Positions 33,125 through 36,649 of a stretch of DNA of 36,649 nucleotides are shown piece after piece. The translations under genes were made by a program, and so were the position numbers. The stretch is from a virus: the IMG/VR virus record IMGVR_UViG_3300029319_000172, positions 1 through 36,649 of that record; one strand, written 5' to 3'. The notes under the pieces are model-generated. The model saw only the letters and a list, made by a program, of their open reading frames with translations, was not told the origin of the DNA and made no database searches. How positions within the stretch are numbered: the stretch's first letter is position 1; each line of letters starts with the position of its first letter.

Positions 33125-34015
33125 TTATATAACCCTTGTCTTCTCATGTCCTACACGAATACGTGGATCACACCATATTTCATAACCCGCATCTTTGGCA
33201 TCAAGACAGAACGAGACATCTTCGCCACACATATCCTGTACATTACCAGACTCAAAGACCTGCATCTTTGGAGCAAACCAAGGATAAGGCATCTTCTTGT
33301 CCTCAAACACACCTTTCTGTATGAGTAACCAACCAAATCCTGCATAGTCAACAGTAAATGGTTTCTTTCTCTTCTGTATTGTTTCGAGAGTCTCGTGATT
33401 CATCACACCACCATTGGATGCGAAGTCATCTTCCTCTAACCAGTGAGCAACCGATGTGGTACGACCATCTTCAGTACAATACCAACCAGATACGATTGGT
33501 CTTACCTTTGTTTGATCAACTTTTATATTCTGTCCAACAACCTGAGTAATTACTTTTCCATCCTTATCTTTGAGTTCTTTACCTTCTTTATCTCTCACTG
33601 GTTGAACTACATCTTCTCTTGTAACTGCTGCTTCTGGAATTGAGTTTAGAATTAACTGATAGAACTTTGCTGTATCGAAAACAATATCAGAATCAATCCA
33701 TAATTGCCAATCATATTCCAATTTACCATCCCAAGGTAACTGATCAGGCCCTCGAAGAACATTTGCACCCAAACATTTACAACGGGCAAAATTTACCATT
33801 GAAGAATAATCCTGAGATATCTGTATACCTCCACCTGCTTGTACAATATCAAAGCATAACTGTACAAAATTCTTCAGATAGGTATATGATACTCCTCTGC
33901 CGGGAAGACAAAAGACAATCTTCTTTCCTTTGATTAATGCTTTCGCAAGTTCGTAATCCCATTCAGGTTCTTTCTGAACAGGTGCTTTTGGTTTGACTTT
34001 AAAACCTTTTGCCAT
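33125..34015 (-). CDS. Glycosyltransferase, GT-A fold
   Basis: A 296-residue putative glycosyltransferase. After a Lys-rich start, a Rossmann-like strand (KKIVFCLPGR) leads to DYSSMVNFARCKCLGANVLR and the metal-binding DSD motif in WQLWIDSDIVF (residues 108-110). The C-terminal acceptor part has AGFGWLLIQKGVF, PWF, CGEDVSFCLDAKDAGYEIW and a late His (VGHEKT, H290), as in GT2/GT8-like transferases. Donor and acceptor are unknown. Phage GT-A enzymes glycosylate DNA, capsid or host envelope; nothing here decides which. A charged insertion (about residues 137-171, DKEGKELKDKDGK) is unusual. It is the first gene after the sigma70-like promoter at 34038-34066, and I recall homologues in cyanophages. 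Confidence 0.85.
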   Translation of the reverse strand: MAKGFKVKPKAPVQKEPEWDYELAKALIKGKKIVFCLPGRGVSYTYLKNFVQLCFDIVQAGGGIQISQDYSSMVNFARCKCLGANVLRGPDQLPWDGKLEYDWQLWIDSDIVFDTAKFYQLILNSIPEAAVTREDVVQPVRDKEGKELKDKDGKVITQVVGQNIKVDQTKVRPIVSGWYCTEDGRTTSVAHWLEEDDFASNGGVMNHETLETIQKRKKPFTVDYAGFGWLLIQKGVFEDKKMPYPWFAPKMQVFESGNVQDMCGEDVSFCLDAKDAGYEIWCDPRIRVGHEKTRVI

Positions 34016-34037
34016 AATTAATTCATTCTATAATTAT

Positions 34038-34066
34038 ATTTTACATCAATATCTAGGTGATGTCAA
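34038..34066 (-). promoter_or_regulatory. Sigma70-like promoter TTGACA-N17-TAAAAT
   Basis: On the minus strand, TTGACA at 34066-34061 is separated by exactly 17 bases from TAAAAT at 34043-34038, a consensus -35 and a one-mismatch -10. It spans the stop of the 60-aa gene and the 47-base gap before the glycosyltransferase ATG at 34015; a start about seven bases downstream of the -10 leaves a leader of roughly 15-17 bases. It fits an early promoter read by unmodified host RNA polymerase. TATAAT at 34038-34033 is an alternative -10, but then the spacer from TTGACA is 22. Confidence 0.72.
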
Positions 34067-34245
34067 TAAGAACTTTCTTCAAGTGTTGCAACGTAATCTT
34101 TCGTGTTTTCCGTAACACATGAGTAAGTTATTTCTTCTTTCCAATAAGAAGTATAAAGTTTATTCCATATTATATCAAATTCATGCTGATCTAAATTTTT
34201 AAAAAGACATTTATCGTTTAAGTAGATGTGATAGGTGTTACACAT
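34063..34245 (-). CDS. Small phage protein of unknown function (60 aa)
   Basis: A 60-residue protein, MCNTYHIYLNDKCLFKNLDQ, then HEFDIIWNKLY and an end with CVTENTKDYVATLEESSY. It reads as a strand-strand-helix-strand mini-domain ('YHIYLNDKCLFKNLDQHEFDIIW'), the same layout as the 56-aa protein at 32883-33053. Both families may share a fold, but sequence identity is low. The start overlaps the cupin-like gene by 8 bases. No function is recognised. Confidence 0.75.
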   Translation of the reverse strand: MCNTYHIYLNDKCLFKNLDQHEFDIIWNKLYTSYWKEEITYSCVTENTKDYVATLEESSY

Positions 34246-34726
34246 GGGTCTTTCCGAAATACTTGTAGTGGATAATTGGTTTAACTGTGTTAATTATACT
34301 ATACAATACTGTATTCTGTCGAGCAGTTACAGGAATAAACTCAGTGGTATGATCAAATTCTTCGTCACGAACTGCTTGATTGATAACAATCGATCCATGA
34401 ACTCCGGAGATGGAGCGATGGTATGTGCCTTTTGGAATAACAAGGGCTCCGCAATCTCGATTTAAGTGCACAATATGATACGGGTCTGACCACTTTGGAT
34501 TCACTAACTCAAATGTGCGATCTCCGGATAGAACTCGATTATGGTCAACCTGATGGTAGTGGATATAAAACTGTTTGATTCCATCATACTCATCAGGTGG
34601 ACTTACTGCAGGGCCTGCATGTTCAACTAGATCCGTCGCATTATTGTTTTTTACAGAGATATCATAAAAAATCACATCAGGAGTTTCACGAAACACTTGA
34701 TGTTTTACAAATTCAATTTCATTCAT
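34238..34726 (-). CDS. Cupin-like protein (162 aa)
   Basis: A 162-residue protein whose middle reads YIHYHQVDHNRVLSGDRTFE followed by LVNP, then a hydrophobic strand, GALVIPKGTYHRSISGVHG, and SIVINQAVRDE. This is the pattern of a cupin/jelly-roll: cupin motif 1 is approximated by YHQ-VDHNRVLSGDRTFE (HxH replaced by YHYHQ and DH) and motif 2 by PKGTYHRS, with His residues placed to bind metal or sugar. Enzymatic role is unknown; sugar epimerases/isomerases and sensing proteins share the fold. The start at 34726 is ATG; a GTG one codon earlier is possible. It overlaps the AbrB-like gene by 8 bases. Confidence 0.7.
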   Translation of the reverse strand: MNEIEFVKHQVFRETPDVIFYDISVKNNNATDLVEHAGPAVSPPDEYDGIKQFYIHYHQVDHNRVLSGDRTFELVNPKWSDPYHIVHLNRDCGALVIPKGTYHRSISGVHGSIVINQAVRDEEFDHTTEFIPVTARQNTVLYSIINTVKPIIHYKYFGKTHV

Positions 34727-34892
34727 CACTTTCAGTAATAATTACGTCATCATCATCAATCTTCCAGTTAAGGTTAGTATCTTCATACCACCCCATTTCA
34801 TTGATGATCCACTCTGGTATTATAGCACGATATTCTCCAGTTACTGTATCAACCTCTATGGATGTAATATAGCCCCCGGAATTTTTTTGCAT
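34719..34892 (-). CDS. AbrB/MazE-like small protein (57 aa)
   Basis: The 57-residue protein begins MQKNSGGYITSIEVDTVTGE and has the core YRAIIPEWIINEMGWYEDTN followed by LNWKIDDDDVIITE. That core is the swapped-hairpin pattern of AbrB/MazE proteins ('.iPkeI...lgl..Gd.l.w...d..iil'). These bind DNA as dimers, often at their own promoter. Related 50-60 aa proteins are familiar from T4-like cyanophages. The open frame extends upstream to a GTG at 35021, but that extension is Arg/Lys-rich and crosses a hairpin and AT-rich leader, so I take the ATG at 34892. A transcriptional role is inferred from the fold only. Confidence 0.75.
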   Translation of the reverse strand: MQKNSGGYITSIEVDTVTGEYRAIIPEWIINEMGWYEDTNLNWKIDDDDVIITESDE

Positions 34893-35055
34893 TCTGTGAA
34901 AACCTGTAGTCGTTTTTATATAGCGAAAAAAAATTTTAAGTCTGTTTAGAATTTGTCTCGTTTTCGTAACACTTTGTAGACTAGGGGAGTCACGCGTTTT
35001 TAACAACGGGGGGATCAACACATAACAACTGCTGATCCCACGAACGAACGAATGG
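34893..35055 (-). promoter_or_regulatory. Structured non-coding leader before the AbrB-like gene
   Basis: A 163-base gap, one of the few in the window. It contains a 10-base-pair hairpin at 35011-35039 (arms GGGATCAGCA and TGTTGATCCC, one G-U pair, 9-base loop), a GACTCCCCTAGTC near-palindrome at about 34977-34990, a run of eight T, and a TATATAAAA at about 34910-34920 that could be a phage promoter element. It could be a promoter/operator region for the AbrB-like gene or an RNA element. No coding sequence fits it apart from the open frame rejected as an extension of the 57-aa gene. Confidence 0.5.
35011..35039 (-). other. 10-bp stem-loop
   Basis: The arms are gggatcaaca (35011-35020) and tgctgatccc (35030-35039), with the loop cataacaac; one pair is G-U in RNA. 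On the minus strand the stem is followed by CCCGTTGTTAAAA and not by a T-run, so it is a poor intrinsic terminator and more likely an RNA structure or operator. Confidence 0.65.
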
Positions 35056-35997
35056 CTATCCCCCTGCCATTCGCGAGTATAAGAAGTTGCGTCTGCTGAA
35101 TGTCATGCGATCCACCAGTTTGTAAGTGCCGAACCCATTATCAAATACGTAACCCTCATGCTCTGCTTCATCACCTTGAAAGTAAACTTCTAAACTGTAA
35201 TCATGTCTACACTGATATAACGCAGCAAGTTTGATACAACGAACCAACGACCACAAACGGATCAGGTTGCGATCCACTCCCTCAAACTCAAATGTGTCTG
35301 GGTGAATGTCCTCACCATTACGAATTGCTTTATTAAACGCTTTCTTTAGTTTCGCTGCTGTTTTCTTATCCACGAACTTCACACTCGCTGCGATCTGTCG
35401 GGCAAACTCAACGCGATTGCCCAGTTCAAAACGATCATCTTTGCCTTCTAAGTGGTTATAATATCCTGAGTACATACGACAACGGGGGTGAACGAAACGA
35501 CACGCTGCGGTAGACTTCAACTCACCGTGATTGATTGGCAACCCGTAGACATCTTGCAACCCGTTATCACCGCATAGTTCGTAACGAGTATGGGGAGCAA
35601 CGATTATATCTTCACCCGTATAATCTGGGAATAAGTATGTTAAAGTATTAGGGGTATATTCACGCTCACCACCAAACCCGATCCAGTCGCCTTGATATAT
35701 GTAAGGTGTATCAGGTAGAAACTCAAGACAAAACTGTAAGATGTGAACTAATACGGGAATATGTCCGTAGTAGTGTTCGACATCTTCACCATTATAACAA
35801 ACCTTTGGATCTTTCTTATTAAATACGGACTTCGTACCAACGAACTGGCGACCCGTGACAGGACAACGACCCCAAACGATTGCTGGCGCACCGTCGATCT
35901 TTACGGATAGACGACCAGCAGATTGAAACCAACTCAGTATGTCTAAGTCACCTGTAAGAATGGTGTCCTCTGGGTGTTCTAGATGTTTGTTCTTCAT
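35056..35997 (-). CDS. Ligase/nucleotidyltransferase-like protein (313 aa), DUF6267-type
   Basis: A 313-residue protein carrying, in order, motifs of covalent nucleotidyltransferases: KIDG (K33, motif I nucleophile; SVKIDGAPAIVWGR), VGTKSVF, YQGDWIGFGGE (near 101-111, motif III-like), EGYVF (281-285, motif IV) and TYKLVDR (K293, motif V-like KxK with the second Lys changed to Val/Arg context). In DNA/RNA ligases K33 would carry AMP. I recall cyanophage proteins of this kind (DUF6267); no activity is known to me. No OB-fold C-terminus is evident. The true start is the ATG at 35997, which overlaps the 58-aa gene's stop as ATGA; the TTG at 36006 is in frame but unlikely. GC content is about 46% in four hand-counted lines, clearly above the rest of the window. 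Confidence 0.72.
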   Translation of the reverse strand: MKNKHLEHPEDTILTGDLDILSWFQSAGRLSVKIDGAPAIVWGRCPVTGRQFVGTKSVFNKKDPKVCYNGEDVEHYYGHIPVLVHILQFCLEFLPDTPYIYQGDWIGFGGEREYTPNTLTYLFPDYTGEDIIVAPHTRYELCGDNGLQDVYGLPINHGELKSTAACRFVHPRCRMYSGYYNHLEGKDDRFELGNRVEFARQIAASVKFVDKKTAAKLKKAFNKAIRNGEDIHPDTFEFEGVDRNLIRLWSLVRCIKLAALYQCRHDYSLEVYFQGDEAEHEGYVFDNGFGTYKLVDRMTFSRRNFLYSRMAGG

Positions 35998-36170
35998 AAG
36001 TCGCAATATGCAGTAGTGATTTTTTCCATGATTGAATTAATACGATCCATGACGGGTAATCCCCCGATTAAATCAGATGCGGGGGTATCTGGGTCTGCGT
36101 AGGAAACGTAATCGTCCATTGCTCTTTCAATGGTTTCTAATTCCGCTTCGGTAAATACAATTGGTTTCAT
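35994..36170 (-). CDS. Small phage protein (58 aa)
   Basis: An ATG at 36170-36168 overlaps the 84-aa gene's stop as TAATG, and TGA at 35996-35994 overlaps the next start as ATGA. The 58 residues begin MKPIVFTEAELETIERAMDD, continue YVSYADPDTPASDLIGGLP and end MEKITTAYCDL. It is acidic and probably mostly helical with a short loop. No family was recognised. The exact coupling to genes on both sides is the main evidence. Confidence 0.75.
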   Translation of the reverse strand: MKPIVFTEAELETIERAMDDYVSYADPDTPASDLIGGLPVMDRINSIMEKITTAYCDL

Positions 36171-36424
36171 TAGGCAAAAATTGGATCAGCGTACTTTGAA
36201 CATGGGTGTGGTTGACTTGGAGAGCAACCGAAAGAGGCGATGAATTCATCTAAGAATGAGATGTCCTCATCTGAAAGAGAATCAAAATCAACTGTTGCAA
36301 TGTGATCGACTCCCCACTCTGCAACCTCAAATACGAACTCTTCCCAATCGCAACAAACGTATGCTACGTTTTCAAAGTTGTCATTTGATTTGATTCTGTT
36401 TGCTATTGCTTCTGCTTTGTTCAT
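36170..36424 (-). CDS. Acidic phage protein of unknown function (84 aa)
   Basis: An 84-residue acidic protein: MNKAEAIANRIKSNDNFENV, then AYVCCDWEEFVFEVAEWGV and an Asp/Glu-rich segment (DHIATVDFDSLSDEDISFLDEF), with a Cys/Pro end (GCSPSQPHPCSKYADPIFA). It shows no signal peptide or membrane helix. No family was recognised; acidic small proteins of T4-like phages often bind host enzymes, but this is a guess. A possible -10 element (TATAAT, 36459-36454) lies 29 bases before the ATG and no SD sequence is seen, so it may begin the next transcription unit after the stem-loop at 36470-36494. Confidence 0.8.
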   Translation of the reverse strand: MNKAEAIANRIKSNDNFENVAYVCCDWEEFVFEVAEWGVDHIATVDFDSLSDEDISFLDEFIASFGCSPSQPHPCSKYADPIFA

Positions 36425-36453
36425 AAACTTCGGGGGTTTTTGTTTATACTACT

Positions 36454-36459
36454 ATTATA
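36454..36459 (-). promoter_or_regulatory. Possible -10 element TATAAT
   Basis: A perfect TATAAT on the minus strand between the stem-loop and the 84-aa gene. The hexamer 17 bases upstream (TACCAA) is a poor -35, so assignment rests on the -10 and on the position after a possible terminator. Confidence 0.4.
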
Positions 36460-36469
36460 AAAGATAATC

Positions 36470-36494
36470 CACGCATTTGGTATAAAAATGCGTG
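36470..36494 (-). terminator. Stem-loop, probable terminator
   Basis: A perfect 9-base-pair inverted repeat: cacgcattt (36470-36478), 7-base loop, aaatgcgtg (36486-36494). On the minus strand it follows the stop of the truncated upstream gene by about 20 bases and is followed by GATTATCTTTTAT, a weak U-run. It could end that gene's transcript, with the promoter of the 84-aa gene just after it. Confidence 0.55.
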
Positions 36495-36514
36495 AATCGA
36501 AACAATTGTTTACA

Positions 36515-36649
36515 TTAGAGATGCGCTTCTACTAATTGTGATATATCGTTTAATATGTCCTCAAACTTCCATTTTGCGGATTGGAGAAGCATTTCTTCTC
36601 CATACATTGGATAATCTCCAGTGTCTTTTGCTTCAGCAATTACTTCTGC
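36515..36649 (-). CDS. C-terminal end of an unidentified phage protein, 5'-truncated by window edge
   Basis: The frame from base 36649 is open for 44 codons to the TAA at 36517-36515. The visible C-terminus reads AEVIAEAKDTGDYPMYGEEM, then LLQSAKWKFEDILNDISQ and LVEAHL, an acidic helix-rich tail. Length and family cannot be told from this. A stem-loop follows its stop. Confidence 0.65.
   Translation of the reverse strand, partial: AEVIAEAKDTGDYPMYGEEMLLQSAKWKFEDILNDISQLVEAHL

Noticed and set aside
33125-33351. Alternative frames overlapping the glycosyltransferase, such as the 66-aa minus-strand and plus-strand frames near 33107-33351
   Set aside because: They lie within a gene with clear glycosyltransferase motifs and are frame shadows.
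34033-34066. TATAAT at 34033-34038 as the -10 element paired with TTGACA
   Set aside because: The spacer would be 22 bases; TAAAAT at 34038-34043 gives the standard 17, so it was preferred.
34719-35021. 100-aa form of the AbrB-like protein beginning at GTG
   Set aside because: The extra 43 residues are Arg/Lys-rich, cross a hairpin and T-tract, and precede the AbrB-like core; the ATG at 34892 is more likely, though the longer form is not excluded.
35041-35053. Short tandem repeat cgaacgaacgaa
   Set aside because: Only three units just after the stop of the ligase-like gene; too short to call a repeat feature, though it could be part of the leader.
1-36649. tRNA genes, CRISPR arrays, transposases, integrase or attachment sites
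   Set aside because: I looked for clover-leaf-like ends, regular DNA repeats and transposase/integrase motifs by eye and saw none; the repeats present are protein-level repeats. A tRNA or repeat finder was not run.

Overview
This window reads as part of the genome of a T4-like marine myovirus, most like the phages of marine picocyanobacteria (Prochlorococcus/Synechococcus) and the related SAR11 myoviruses. The grounds are the T4 baseplate-neck-terminase gene order, AT-rich DNA (hand counts of about 31% GC in three structural-region lines), a viral speD, perfect T4-type late promoters, and small proteins I recognise from cyanophages. The host is inferred. All genes lie on the minus strand, so the window is read right to left.

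Right part (36649 to 31623), small and accessory genes. A truncated gene ends at a stem-loop, followed by an acidic 84-aa protein, a 58-aa protein, a 313-aa protein with nucleotidyltransferase/ligase-like motifs and higher GC than its surroundings, a structured non-coding leader, a 57-aa AbrB/MazE-like protein, a cupin-like protein and a 60-aa protein. A sigma70-like promoter (TTGACA-N17-TAAAAT) then drives a compact series: a GT-A glycosyltransferase, a 25-aa membrane peptide, a 56-aa protein, a 46-aa basic protein, a 222-aa phage protein, a 35-aa basic peptide and speD (AdoMet decarboxylase). The neighbours abut or overlap as TAATG, ATGA, 8-nt overlaps or directly adjacent codons. Three of these genes are shorter than 50 codons and easy to miss.

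Left part (31621 to 1), late virion assembly genes. A perfect TATAAATA late promoter overlaps the end of speD and precedes gp25, gp6, a giant gp7-like protein (4298 aa, 12.9 kb), gp8 (own late promoter), a 2422-aa DUF4815-type structural protein, a 66-aa coiled-coil protein, then another late promoter followed by 113-aa and 75-aa structural proteins, a 688-aa fibre-like protein, a 70-aa coiled-coil protein, gp13, gp14, gp15, gp16 (small terminase) and a 3'-truncated basic protein. This follows T4 order (6-7-8-[9-12]-13-14-15-16); gene 17 is not visible before the window ends.

The most unusual content is inside the virion proteins. The gp7-like protein carries a cupredoxin-like domain with a complete-looking set of type-1 copper ligands near its C-terminus and a YHYH-like domain in its middle. 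Two small beta modules (a 'GxGYTxxPxV' repeat and an 'IDxEIxxxxxRG' module) have been inserted repeatedly into gp7, gp8, gp14, gp15 and the 2422-aa protein, which explains why these proteins are much longer than their T4 counterparts. No tRNA, CRISPR array, insertion sequence or integrase was recognised, and there is no gene-free stretch longer than about 165 bases.
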